Source: Paenibacillus sp. V4I3 (GTDB lineage: Bacteria > Bacillota > Bacilli > Paenibacillales > NBRC-103111). Taken from it: a stretch of DNA of 64,000 nucleotides. The notes beneath the pieces were generated by a model. It saw only the letters and a list, made by a program, of their open reading frames with translations. It was not told where the DNA came from and searched no databases. Where the stretch lies: the NCBI RefSeq assembly GCF_030817215.1, contig NZ_JAUSZA010000001.1, positions 5,678,501-5,742,500 on the forward strand, in the 5' to 3' direction. Positions 41,310 to 48,000 of the stretch are shown here, in pieces. Every line of letters begins with the position of its first letter. Within the stretch, counting starts at the first letter, position 1. Both the position numbers and the translations under genes were made by a program.

Positions 41310-41666
41310 TTATTGATAACCGCGGGACGATGAACCATATGAATTGGCATAATTCGTTTGTTGTTGAGGTTGCATCATATTTTGAGACTGAAAGCTGCTT
41401 TGAGCTGTTTGTTCAAGCTGTCTGCACAGCTGGGAAACTTGTTGTAATTGTTGAATAGCCATTTGGTGGCCTTGCAGCGCAGATTGAATGATTTGGACGG
41501 CTTTTTGTTCCCGTTGTGCTAGCTCTTCAAGTCTCATTGCATTTTGCTGCTCTTGTTGAAGCATCTGTTGATACATCTGCGAGGATTGTTGCGTTTGGTT
41601 TATAAGTTGTGCAATGATACCTTGCGTTTGTTGAAATTGGTTATTGATATTTTGGTCTTGATACAT
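41310..41666 (-). CDS. Gln-rich coiled-coil hypothetical protein
   Basis: 118 residues with about 30% Gln, mostly helical: NQFQQTQGIIAQLINQTQQS, QREQKAVQIIQSALQGHQMA, then a Ser/Tyr/Gly-rich tail (NSYGSSSRGYQ). It resembles spore-coat-associated Gln-rich proteins of Paenibacillus. It is followed upstream by a DUF3231 gene on the same strand, 27 bp away, which is also a spore-coat-type family. SD GAGGAGGATTT. Confidence 0.68.
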   Translation of the reverse strand: MYQDQNINNQFQQTQGIIAQLINQTQQSSQMYQQMLQQEQQNAMRLEELAQREQKAVQIIQSALQGHQMAIQQLQQVSQLCRQLEQTAQSSFQSQNMMQPQQQTNYANSYGSSSRGYQ

Positions 41667-41692
41667 TGTAAATCCTCCTCATATTTTGGGTC

Positions 41693-42211
41693 TTAAGCTT
41701 CTACTAAATCGGGTCTTTTGATTTGTAGAGGCGGGGGGACAAGCCAGCCCTTTTCTTTGCTTAGTCGAAGAGCTTTTAATCCGATGGCAGCTTTGGTGAC
41801 ATGGTACTTTACAAAAAGAGCACCTACATCTTCACGAATAGACTTGCCCATTACCTGACTGCAAGTGATCAGACCTGCCGCCAAATCTGCCGATACCATA
41901 GCTGCGATCTCGGGATCAGTGAATCTTGCTCCGATAGGTATCTCCTCTAATTTCGCTTTTGGGCGGTCAGGATGTACCGGATGAGGAACGATACCATTAC
42001 TATTAAGAATTTCGTCGCACTCTCTGACTTCTAACTCGGCTTGGTTGATGACATCTCCGATGATCTCTTTTAAGTCTTTATCTCCAGCATGATAGCTCAA
42101 GGCTCTATAACCCGAAATACATCCCTTTGCTGCCATGGAGAACTGCCAAACATCATAAACCTCCCCGTAATGCAAGGGCTCGTCTTTGGGTTTCCCACTT
42201 AAAATCCCCAT
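41693..42211 (-). CDS. DUF3231 family protein (spore coat CotF-related)
   Basis: 172 residues: MGILSGKPKDEPLHYGEVYD, VWQFSMAAKGCISGYRALSY, HPVHPDRPKAKLEEIPIGAR, DPEIAAMVSADLAAGLITCS. This is the single-unit DUF3231 form, a ferritin-like helical family related to coat protein CotF. It probably lies in the same transcript as the Gln-rich gene downstream. SD AAAGGAGAGG. Confidence 0.85.
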   Translation of the reverse strand: MGILSGKPKDEPLHYGEVYDVWQFSMAAKGCISGYRALSYHAGDKDLKEIIGDVINQAELEVRECDEILNSNGIVPHPVHPDRPKAKLEEIPIGARFTDPEIAAMVSADLAAGLITCSQVMGKSIREDVGALFVKYHVTKAAIGLKALRLSKEKGWLVPPPLQIKRPDLVEA

Positions 42212-42348
42212 CCAAACCTCTCCTTTCTTATCTTACCTTTAGCAACCTTGTATAAGATTTCTCATCGGAGTGACTTTTATTCCCACAAAAACAAAAAACC
42301 TGATTTCTCAGGTTTTCATCGATTACTGTATAGGTTGTTTCGTGCCTA

Positions 42349-43854
42349 TTAAGGACTGGTTAAACCACTCACTCTTTTGAACAATTCCTTATTGCATTGA
42401 TATAACTCTCTAAAGATTGCGTACTGCTCTTCATAGACGGATCTGTTCTTCAAAATAGGCGCAATCGGTCTCTCCGCTTGCTTCACCACGATCTCACACG
42501 CTTCCTCTATAGATGCATATACACCTGCCCCTACTCCTGCCATCATGGCCGCACCAATGCTGGCCTGCTCTTTCATAACGGATGGATATAACTCACAAGT
42601 TAGCACATCTGCAAGTATTTGCAGCCATAAAGCACTTTTTGCTCCACCACCAGCCATTACGATTCGGTCAACTCTCACACCCAATGCTACCAATACCTCC
42701 AACCCATCGCGCAGCGCAAAAGCCACTCCCTCCATCACAGCCCGAACCAGATGTGCTTCATTGTGCTTCAGCGTTAAACCGAACATGGCGCCTCTAGCAA
42801 AAGGGTCCATATGCGGGGTTCGCTCGCCTGTTAAGTAGGGCAGGAAAATAAGACCTTCTGAGCCTGGGGGAACATGAGCAGCGCTTTCATCGAGTGACCT
42901 GACGTCCTTATTTTTGAGAATGTTCTCTGTTAGCCATCTATGTGATAGGCCAGCATTCAGCATCGCCGCCATCAAATACCATTTGCCTGGTGCTGCGTGG
43001 GTAAAGGTATGTGTTCGCAGCAAGGAATCATAGGTAGGCGTATCTACAGGGACAAACCATTGTCCTCCTGTGCCCAACGTACACGAAGCTTGCCCCTGAT
43101 GTAAAATCCCATTACCAATAGCCTGCATGGGCTGGTCTGCGCCGCCAAAGACGACAACAGTACCTGCTGGAATGGCACAATCGTTTGCTGCCTCAGTTGT
43201 CAGCGTTCCTGCAACCTCCCAAGGCTCACGTACGGTTGGCAGCAGTTCCGGATCAATTCCAAGCTGCCCCAACAGTTCACTTGACCAACACTTATTGGCT
43301 ACATCATAAGCTAATGTGCCTGATGCATCCGTTGACTCGGTTCCTACTTCGCCGGTTAGCCTGTACCTGATATAATCCTTCGGCAGCATGACTTTCCAAA
43401 TCTTCTCATATGTATCCGGTTCATTCTGCTTTAACCACAACAGCGATAAAAGCAGAAAGCCAGTCGCAGCCCGGTTCTGTACTAGCTTGCCAAGCTGCTC
43501 GATAGAATACATCGCCTCAAGCTGTTCTTTCTGTTCAATTGAGCGCTGATCACACCAAATAATCGCAGGCCTAAGCACCTGTCCATCCGTCCCGATTGCA
43601 ACAAGCCCATGCATCTGTCCAGATAAGCCAATAGCGTAACGGTCGCTGTTACCTGCGCCTGCTTGCCTGACAGATTCAGACAAGGTTTGTCGTACTGCTT
43701 CCCACCATAGCTGAGGCTCTTGCTCCGCATAGCCGACCAAGGGCGAATGAATGTCATAGCTTTGTTGAGATAAGCCTACCATCCGTCCCGCAGGGTCCAT
43801 GGCAGCTGTCTTCACACTAGAAGTCCCTAGATCTATTCCGAGCAGTGTTATCAT
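42349..43854 (-). CDS. xylB: xylulokinase (FGGY carbohydrate kinase)
   Basis: 501 residues from ATG 43854 (MITLLGIDLGTSSVKTAAMD; SD GGTGGGA); GTG 43866 is a weaker alternative. FGGY motifs: GLSGQMHGLVAI with WCDQRS (substrate region of XylB), GGADQPMQAIGNG, and VRAVMEGVAFALRDGLEVL with IVMAGGGAKSALWLQILADV. It phosphorylates D-xylulose with ATP to feed the pentose phosphate pathway. No xylose isomerase, transporter or XylR is adjacent, so it is a lone gene. Gluconate or other sugar kinases are less likely, given SGQMHG. Confidence 0.88.
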   Translation of the reverse strand: MITLLGIDLGTSSVKTAAMDPAGRMVGLSQQSYDIHSPLVGYAEQEPQLWWEAVRQTLSESVRQAGAGNSDRYAIGLSGQMHGLVAIGTDGQVLRPAIIWCDQRSIEQKEQLEAMYSIEQLGKLVQNRAATGFLLLSLLWLKQNEPDTYEKIWKVMLPKDYIRYRLTGEVGTESTDASGTLAYDVANKCWSSELLGQLGIDPELLPTVREPWEVAGTLTTEAANDCAIPAGTVVVFGGADQPMQAIGNGILHQGQASCTLGTGGQWFVPVDTPTYDSLLRTHTFTHAAPGKWYLMAAMLNAGLSHRWLTENILKNKDVRSLDESAAHVPPGSEGLIFLPYLTGERTPHMDPFARGAMFGLTLKHNEAHLVRAVMEGVAFALRDGLEVLVALGVRVDRIVMAGGGAKSALWLQILADVLTCELYPSVMKEQASIGAAMMAGVGAGVYASIEEACEIVVKQAERPIAPILKNRSVYEEQYAIFRELYQCNKELFKRVSGLTSP

Positions 43855-44015
43855 TCTATATCCCACCCATTTCTTAAGCGTTCATCCTGTTTTTGCTGTC
43901 CAATATGCTCATATTCTATGTGTCCCATTATCGTGCATGAACAATTCTTCGACACTCGAGGTCACTGTCCCTTTAGGAGAATTGGATAAGCATGCAATAC
44001 TTCGGACAAAATGTA

Positions 44016-44064
44016 AAAAAGCCTCTCCAATTCATCGTGAAGAGATGAAATCGAGAGGCTTATT
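44016..44064. terminator. hairpin terminator between xylB and the prophage junction
   Basis: AAAAAAGCCTCTC ... GAGAGGCTT with T-rich end. Confidence 0.65.
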
Positions 44065-44083
44065 TGATGTTATAAAATAATAA

Positions 44084-44104
44084 AAACCCTTATACGAAGG
44101 GTTT
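44084..44104 (-). terminator. terminator of the tRNA at the prophage junction
   Basis: AAACCCTT-atacg-AAGGGTTT directly after the tRNA 3' end on the minus strand, followed by a T run. Confidence 0.7.
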
Positions 44105-44112
44105 CCGTGCTA

Positions 44113-44175
44113 TGGGCCCAGAGGGACTCGAACCCCCGACCAATCGGTTATGAGCCGACCGCTCTAACCAACTGA
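44113..44175 (-). pseudogene. 3' fragment of a tRNA (CAU anticodon; Ile2 or Met): prophage attachment site
   Basis: On the minus strand the anticodon arm (GTCGG-CTCATAA-CCGAT), T-arm (GGGGG-TTCGAGT-CCCTC), acceptor 3' strand TGGGCCC and discriminator A are intact. The 5' acceptor strand (expected GGGCCCA) and the first half of the D-stem are replaced by unrelated AT-rich DNA. That is the junction left when a phage integrates inside a tRNA gene. The intact tRNA should sit at the other end of the prophage, past 64 kb. The CTCATAA loop resembles tRNA-Ile2 (lysidine) more than elongator Met. Confidence 0.85.
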
Positions 44176-44201
44176 TTTAATTAGCCTATATTTTCGTAGT
44201 T

Positions 44202-44262
44202 TAATGTGTTCTAAAAACACTGTAATATCGCCGTTCCTTCTATTATAAGAGTAATGTGTTCT
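44202..44262 (+). repeat. 11-bp direct repeat TAATGTGTTCT, period 50
   Basis: Exact copies at 44202-44212 and 44252-44262, 27 bp inside the tRNA junction. Short direct repeats beside an att core are typical integrase arm or excisionase sites. This assignment is inferred. Confidence 0.5.
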
Positions 44263-44271
44263 TACAAGTTC

Positions 44272-44289
44272 GTGCACATTTTTGTGCAC
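44272..44289. repeat. 18-bp perfect palindrome GTGCACA-TTTT-TGTGCAC
   Basis: A 7-bp stem with a T4 loop, just left of the promoter at 44302. It could be a phage operator or a recombination site. It has too little T run to be a clear terminator. Confidence 0.5.
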
Positions 44290-44301
44290 AAGATATAATT
44301 A

Positions 44302-44346
44302 TTGAATAATCCCCTCACCTTTACGTATAATAAGAACAAACATTCG
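44302..44346 (+). promoter_or_regulatory. promoter with overlapping LexA (SOS) box
   Basis: TTGAAT (44302-44307), 18-bp spacer, TATAAT (44326-44331). AGAACAAACATTCG (44333-44346) matches the Gram-positive LexA box CGAACRNRYGTTYG at 12 of 14 positions and sits on the expected start site. The downstream small gene and the DNA ligase would thus be induced by DNA damage. Confidence 0.55.
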
Positions 44347-44364
44347 TATATGGTGGTGAGGCAT

Positions 44365-44670
44365 ATGTATGGTCAAACTCAAATTGAAACATCAAAATAT
44401 GTCGCTCAATACATTAAAGACAGGTATGGCAAAGACATCTCTCCGGAAGAACTTTATCATAAACTTCCTTGGCATGAAATTGTATGGCAAAAGTTTTTCG
44501 CCTATGCATTTTATAAAGTGAAGGATTATTATTTTAGTTGGGACGAAGTACCTGAACCAGTGGAAGGAATGTATGCGAAAATTATTTCAAAGGAGATTCT
44601 CGAAAATTATCAATATCGTGGCGGCAAGTGGTGGGATATCGGATCAGCTACGGCAAGCTGTTGGAAGTAA
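44365..44670 (+). CDS. prophage hypothetical protein, first gene after the SOS-like promoter
   Basis: 101 residues from ATG 44365 (MYGQTQIETSKYVAQYIKDR) or 106 from ATG 44350; an open frame reaches 44302 but would overlap the promoter. Aromatic-rich middle: HKLPWHEIVWQKFFAYAFYK, then YYFSWDEVPEP. No family recognised; small phage or damage-response protein. A terminator at 44695 separates it partly from the ligase. Confidence 0.7.
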   Translation: MYGQTQIETSKYVAQYIKDRYGKDISPEELYHKLPWHEIVWQKFFAYAFYKVKDYYFSWDEVPEPVEGMYAKIISKEILENYQYRGGKWWDIGSATASCWK

Positions 44671-44694
44671 ACAAAAATCATTAACTTTAAAGTA

Positions 44695-44726
44695 AAAGCC
44701 CGAGGAGGAGTTTCACGGGCTTCCTT
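44695..44726 (+). terminator. terminator between the small gene and the ligase
   Basis: AAAAGCCCG-aggaggagtttca-CGGGCTT. A modest stem, so read-through is possible. Confidence 0.55.
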
Positions 44727-44786
44727 CAAGTTCCATTAGTCATGAGTATGCTCTAAGGTGTACCATTAATATGGGTGATGAAGATA

Positions 44787-45620
44787 ATGTTTATTCCTCC
44801 AATGCTTCTCCAATATGCCAAAAACAATAAAGCATTTGATGATCCTTCCACATTTGCAGAGCTTAAATGGGATGGTATCCGGTTGATCGTTTCCAATTTA
44901 GATGAGCTAAACCTTTATACAAAGAACATTAATGCAACATCCAAATATCCAGAGTTGCACAATCCGCCGATTCAAAAGGGAACAATCCTTGATGGTGAGA
45001 TCGTGGTGTTAGATGAACAGGGGAAGGCTGACTTCGAAGCATGTAATGCTCGTTTCAAGTCCAGCAAGGTTAAGCATAAGGTTGTCTACTTCGCTTTTGA
45101 TATCTTGTACCACCGCGGCGTAGATGTGACTGGCTTGCCTTTGGAAGTTCGCAAGGGACTACTTGAAGAGGCTGTCCAAGAGAATGAGTATTACCGAATA
45201 GTCCGGCCGATCAATGGCAGCTCTACGGATTTCTTTAACATCGTCTGTGAACACGGATTAGAAGGCGTAGTCATTAAGAAGAAAAACTCCAAGTATGAGA
45301 AAGACACGCGCTCTTGGGCATGGCAAAAGGTTATCAACTACCAAAAAGCTGAGGTCTATATAACGGGATACAGCAAGAAGGAGCATTCATGGCTTCTTGG
45401 GTATTCAGATGACGGCCGCATTCGACCGATCGGAGCATTAGAGCTAGGAATTACCCAGTCTGCTCGCCAGTCGATGTGTCCTGTATTTCAGGCGTACAAG
45501 AGCGGTGAGAGCAAGGATCACGTTTATGTTCAGCCTGTAGTGCGCTGCATGGTAAAGTATCGGGATTGGTATAAGTCGGGAGCGATGAGGTTGCCAGTGT
45601 TTGAGGAATTTATTGTTTAG
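44787..45620 (+). CDS. ATP-dependent DNA ligase (prophage-encoded)
   Basis: 277 residues from ATG 44787 (MFIPPMLLQY; SD GGGTGATG); GTG 44775 is possible. Nucleotidyltransferase motifs: I with the AMP-lysine K27 in FAELKWDGIRL, III in TILDGEIVVLD, IIIa YFAFDILYHRG, IV LEGVVIKKKNS and V AWQKVINYQ. The short OB-fold end lacks extra domains. It seals nicks with ATP, unlike the host NAD-dependent LigA. It resembles Bacillus LigB/YoqV-type ligases; YoqV is also a prophage gene (SPbeta). It would serve replication or repair of phage DNA. Confidence 0.93.
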   Translation: MFIPPMLLQYAKNNKAFDDPSTFAELKWDGIRLIVSNLDELNLYTKNINATSKYPELHNPPIQKGTILDGEIVVLDEQGKADFEACNARFKSSKVKHKVVYFAFDILYHRGVDVTGLPLEVRKGLLEEAVQENEYYRIVRPINGSSTDFFNIVCEHGLEGVVIKKKNSKYEKDTRSWAWQKVINYQKAEVYITGYSKKEHSWLLGYSDDGRIRPIGALELGITQSARQSMCPVFQAYKSGESKDHVYVQPVVRCMVKYRDWYKSGAMRLPVFEEFIV

Positions 45621-45746
45621 GGGATGACCTCATGGAATATAGAATAGTAATCTTCCAGATTCAAAATTATATGTCTTCCTAGTACAATTTATTTTTCACT
45701 TCAACTTTTCTGCCAAATATATAAACAATCCTGCCCGTTAGGTGAG

Positions 45747-45783
45747 AAAAGGCAGCCAATCATCTGACCAGCTGCCTTTATGC
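45747..45783. terminator. bidirectional terminator
   Basis: AAAAGGCAGC ... GCTGCCTTTA between convergent genes. Confidence 0.75.
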
Positions 45784-45843
45784 TTTATTGATTGAACTAT
45801 TGTTTTCCGTTAGCGTAATGCCGAGGCACAAGTTGGGACCGTT

Positions 45844-46428
45844 TCATAATAACTTTTTATATTTTTGGAGTGTAAAGTACGATGGTATTCCTACCATTAA
45901 AACTATAATAACCCACGCAAGCCACCACATACCTATAAACATCGGTAAGCTAACGAGAATGAATACAGGTAAGCCAAGTAAAAGTGGTCCAGGAAGAAAT
46001 GGGTTTGTAGAATTCCTAAACATAAAAAATACAAATACAATAAAAAGAATTATCGTAACCACGACACCCAATGCTTGAGCGTTTGTAATTAAAAGCAAAA
46101 CAAGAACCGAAGCGATGACGCAAGCTGCAACCAGTCCATATCGTGAATTCTCGAGATTGGTTTCTATCTCGATTCTTCTTTTCTGTTCTTCGTTAGCGAT
46201 CTTTTCAGCTTCCTTATTTATTCTCAGTAATTCTTCTTGCTTCTTCTTTTCCTCATAGTCGAGTTGACTTTTTCTAAACTCTTCTTGAATTCTCGAAGTA
46301 CGTTCGACGACCTGATCGTGTTTGTCAGTCCTATATTGCCGTTGCGCACTTTGTTGCAGCCTTTCCCTTCTATCTTGGGTAGCCCACTCTGTATAAGCCT
46401 TACTCCAATCATCACTGCCATTACTCAT
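45844..46428 (-). CDS. prophage membrane protein with N-terminal coiled coil
   Basis: 194 residues. The first 90 are charged and helical (RRERLQQSAQRQYRTDKHDQ, DYEEKKKQEELLRINKEAEK), facing the cytoplasm. Four TM helices follow in two hairpins: YGLVAACVIASVLVLLLIT with VVVTIILFIVFVFFMF, then PLLLGLPVFILVSLPMFIG with WLAWVIIVLMVGIPSY. No family recognised. It is expressed apart from the late genes, which fits a lysogenic-conversion or superinfection-exclusion protein. This is inferred from position and topology only. Confidence 0.75.
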   Translation of the reverse strand: MSNGSDDWSKAYTEWATQDRRERLQQSAQRQYRTDKHDQVVERTSRIQEEFRKSQLDYEEKKKQEELLRINKEAEKIANEEQKRRIEIETNLENSRYGLVAACVIASVLVLLLITNAQALGVVVTIILFIVFVFFMFRNSTNPFLPGPLLLGLPVFILVSLPMFIGMWWLAWVIIVLMVGIPSYFTLQKYKKLL

Positions 46429-46586
46429 GCTGCCGCCCCCATGTTCATGATATCAACCAACCTCTTGAATTCGATAAGAATAAAGATGCTTTCTTCCTTG
46501 CAGGGTTGATTTCCCCCACATGGCTTTTGACTATATAAATAAGTCCTTTACGATGGTTGTTGTAAAGATTGGGGATTGAGGGTCAA

Positions 46587-46793
46587 CTAATTATTATTTT
46601 CTTTTCTGCCACGCCAATTCTTAGGATGATTTGGTTGGCTGGGGTTAGGCTGATTTTTATCTAATATCCAAGTCTTTCCTATCTGAATAGCAAGAACCTT
46701 ACCATCCCGACAGAGATTTTTGACATGCCCCTGTTTAATCCCCCAAAGCTCTGCAGCTTCTTCGGTGCCCATGATATGTTCGAGAGGATTCAT
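46587..46793 (-). CDS. small HTH (excisionase-like / DNA-binding) protein
   Basis: 68 residues. IMGTEEAAELWGIKQGHVKN and LCRDGKVLAIQIGKTWILDK form a winged-helix fold like MerR/excisionase-type 'helix-turn-helix 17' proteins; a basic Pro/Asn tail follows. It starts 4 bp after the stop of the tiny membrane ORF. It might regulate the toxin locus upstream or assist excision, although the context is too thin to choose. SD GAGAGG-like within ATG context is weak. Confidence 0.7.
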   Translation of the reverse strand: MNPLEHIMGTEEAAELWGIKQGHVKNLCRDGKVLAIQIGKTWILDKNQPNPSQPNHPKNWRGRKENNN

Positions 46794-46796
46794 AGT

Positions 46797-46883
46797 CTAA
46801 TTCCGCCTTTTGCTTAGTAAATAGAGGGTGTACGCACATATACCAAGTGTGACGACAATCAAAGCTAATATTAGTATTGTCAT
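46797..46883 (-). CDS. tiny single-TM peptide (28 residues)
   Basis: MTILILALIVVTLGICAYTL then YLLSKRRN: one TM helix and a positively charged end. The strong SD GGAGG lies 9 nt before the ATG at 46883. Topology matches small hydrophobic phage toxins or holin-like peptides, and it sits right next to the candidate type I toxin. Coding status rests on the SD and the clean frame only. Confidence 0.55.
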   Translation of the reverse strand: MTILILALIVVTLGICAYTLYLLSKRRN

Positions 46884-46917
46884 CTCTGGCTGCCTCCTTC
46901 CATGTGAGTCATATACA

Positions 46918-47053
46918 TGTTATACTTTGGTTATAATGTTAGGAGGAAGAGGAGGATTGAACTGACATCCTCTTCCTTGAAGGTTCTACCTTTTCCTTCG
47001 TCTGTTTCTTGGTTGCCTTGACCGTCGCGAGCGGTTGGGGCTTTTTCTTTTTT
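46918..47053 (+). ncRNA. candidate antisense RNA antitoxin
   Basis: An extended -10 (TGTTATACT, hexamer 46921-46926) predicts a start near 46933. The RNA would open with a 10-bp hairpin (AGGAAGAGGA/TCCTCTTCCT, 46944-46977). It ends at a GC-rich terminator (stem 47015-47041, GCCTTGACCGT / GCGGTTGGGGC) followed by TTTTTCTTTTTT. Length is about 120 nt. It is fully antisense to the 3' third of the toxin ORF and its 3' untranslated region, the layout of BsrG/SR4 and YonT/as-YonT. Confidence 0.6.
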
Positions 47054-47153
47054 CTCGATAGTTCATTTTTGCTATTTTCAAGTTAATAAGCGATGTCATT
47101 AACTGAACTAGCATGATTCCTATCGAGATAAGAAGTGTTGTAACCAAGTCCAT
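46986..47153 (-). CDS. candidate type I toxin: single TM segment plus Arg-rich tail (YonT-like)
   Basis: 55 residues. MDLVTTLLISIGIMLVQLMT begins a TM helix to about residue 27 (SLINLKI). A strongly basic tail follows (KRKSPNRSRRSRQPRNRRRK, about 16 Arg/Lys in 25). YonT of SPbeta has the same plan: short N-terminus, one TM helix, polybasic end. SD TTAGGAGGTG is placed ideally. Its mRNA would start only about 11 nt upstream. The SD stretch TGTTAGGAGG is exactly complementary to 46937-46946 in the same mRNA, so the ribosome site can be masked. Expected action: membrane damage when the antisense RNA is lost. Confidence 0.68.
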   Translation of the reverse strand: MDLVTTLLISIGIMLVQLMTSLINLKIAKMNYREKRKSPNRSRRSRQPRNRRRKR

Positions 47154-47170
47154 CACCTCCTAACAACTTA

Positions 47171-47199
47171 ATTATAACATATGCGTTATCGCATGTCAA
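47171..47199 (-). promoter_or_regulatory. perfect consensus promoter of the toxin gene with operator palindrome in the spacer
   Basis: Minus-strand TTGACA (47194-47199), 17 bp, TATAAT (47171-47176): a perfect match at both hexamers. The spacer holds ATGCG-ATAA-CGCAT (47181-47194), a repressor-type palindrome. A full-strength promoter fits type I toxins, whose control is mostly post-transcriptional. Confidence 0.75.
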
Positions 47200-47319
47200 A
47201 GAAATATTTGGATTATCATGGTATAAAGTATTAAAATAATAGAAAATGGTTTCATATATTAATAAAGAGTAAATAGAAGAAAAGCGAAGATCACCATTTG
47301 GTGTTTTTGGAGTAATCCT

Positions 47320-47394
47320 ATGAATGTTCCTCGGTCGGTTAATCAGCAGCACTCAAGGCGAAATATAAAAGAATTTGGGAAACGAGGGCTTTGA
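47320..47394 (+). CDS. possible 24-residue basic peptide
   Basis: MNVPRSVNQQHSRRN then a short basic end, with TTGGAG 7 nt before the ATG. It may be a leader peptide, a gene remnant or chance. The rest of 47200-47520 is AT-rich and holds no other credible gene. Confidence 0.25.
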   Translation: MNVPRSVNQQHSRRNIKEFGKRGL

Positions 47395-47522
47395 TATATG
47401 TATAAAATATCTAGTTTTATAACATATGTTCTCTGTCCTCTAGGGTTTGTTAAATATCGTGGTAAATTTTTCCTCAATTTGCTAGAATGTTATTATAATA
47501 TTACCTATAAGGTTGTGACGAT

Positions 47523-47951
47523 ATGAGTATGTGGAGTAAAGTGAAAGAGGATTTCAAGAAAGCAACTGAAAATGGTAAGTTGATAGGTTCTGGCAAGGCT
47601 GTGAACCTCAGTTATCTGGGGGGTCATCCTAAAATTAAAGCCGGCGGTGAAGTGATAGTCGCTAAAGGATCTAATCAAAATACCTTACTAATTGGTTCTC
47701 AAGAAATTGAAGTATTAAAATTAGAATGGGATGAAAAAGGGCAGCGTAGTGCAGGTAAAGCAGCAGCCGGAGCAATAATTGGCGGGGTATTAACAGGCGG
47801 CATCGGATTATTGGCCGGAGCTGCGCTTGGTGGACGGAAAAAAGATAACTCTCTGGCTGTCGTGAGCTTTAAAGAAGGCGTGTTAGAGGGTAATATATAC
47901 TTCCGTTGTGATCAAAAAGAATATCAAAAACTATCTAATTTACTTTACTAG
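47523..47951 (+). CDS. prophage hypothetical protein with a glycine-zipper segment
   Basis: 142 residues. A soluble N-terminal beta domain (GKAVNLSYLGGHPKIKAGGE, NTLLIGSQEIEVLKLEWDEK) is followed by the glycine-zipper AAAGAIIGGVLTGGIGLLAG (residues 80-99), AALGGRKKD, and a final beta unit (LAVVSFKEGVLEGNIYFRCD). Such zippers can insert in membranes. It is transcribed opposite to the late genes from its own AT-rich leader, so it is probably expressed in the lysogen. No family recognised. Confidence 0.72.
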   Translation: MSMWSKVKEDFKKATENGKLIGSGKAVNLSYLGGHPKIKAGGEVIVAKGSNQNTLLIGSQEIEVLKLEWDEKGQRSAGKAAAGAIIGGVLTGGIGLLAGAALGGRKKDNSLAVVSFKEGVLEGNIYFRCDQKEYQKLSNLLY

Positions 47952-47956
47952 ATAAA

Positions 47957-47994
47957 GAGCCCTCACGAAGCCACAAGCTTAAAAGTGAGGGCTC
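47957..47994. terminator. bidirectional terminator at the end of the late operon
   Basis: GAGCCCTCAC ... GTGAGGGCTC between the glycine-zipper gene and the lysin gene. Confidence 0.85.
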
Positions 47995-48000
47995 CTCGCG

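Noticed and set aside
46932..46946. TATAAT plus GTTAGGAGG on the plus strand as promoter and SD of a further gene
   Set aside because: No ORF follows (a TTG start meets a stop within two codons). Read as part of the antisense RNA and of the toxin mRNA 3' pairing region; the alternative of a decayed gene cannot be excluded.
47083..47352. 89-codon minus-strand ORF over the toxin promoter
   Set aside because: It runs through a perfect promoter and the toxin ORF in another frame, has no SD, and reads as random AT-rich sequence.
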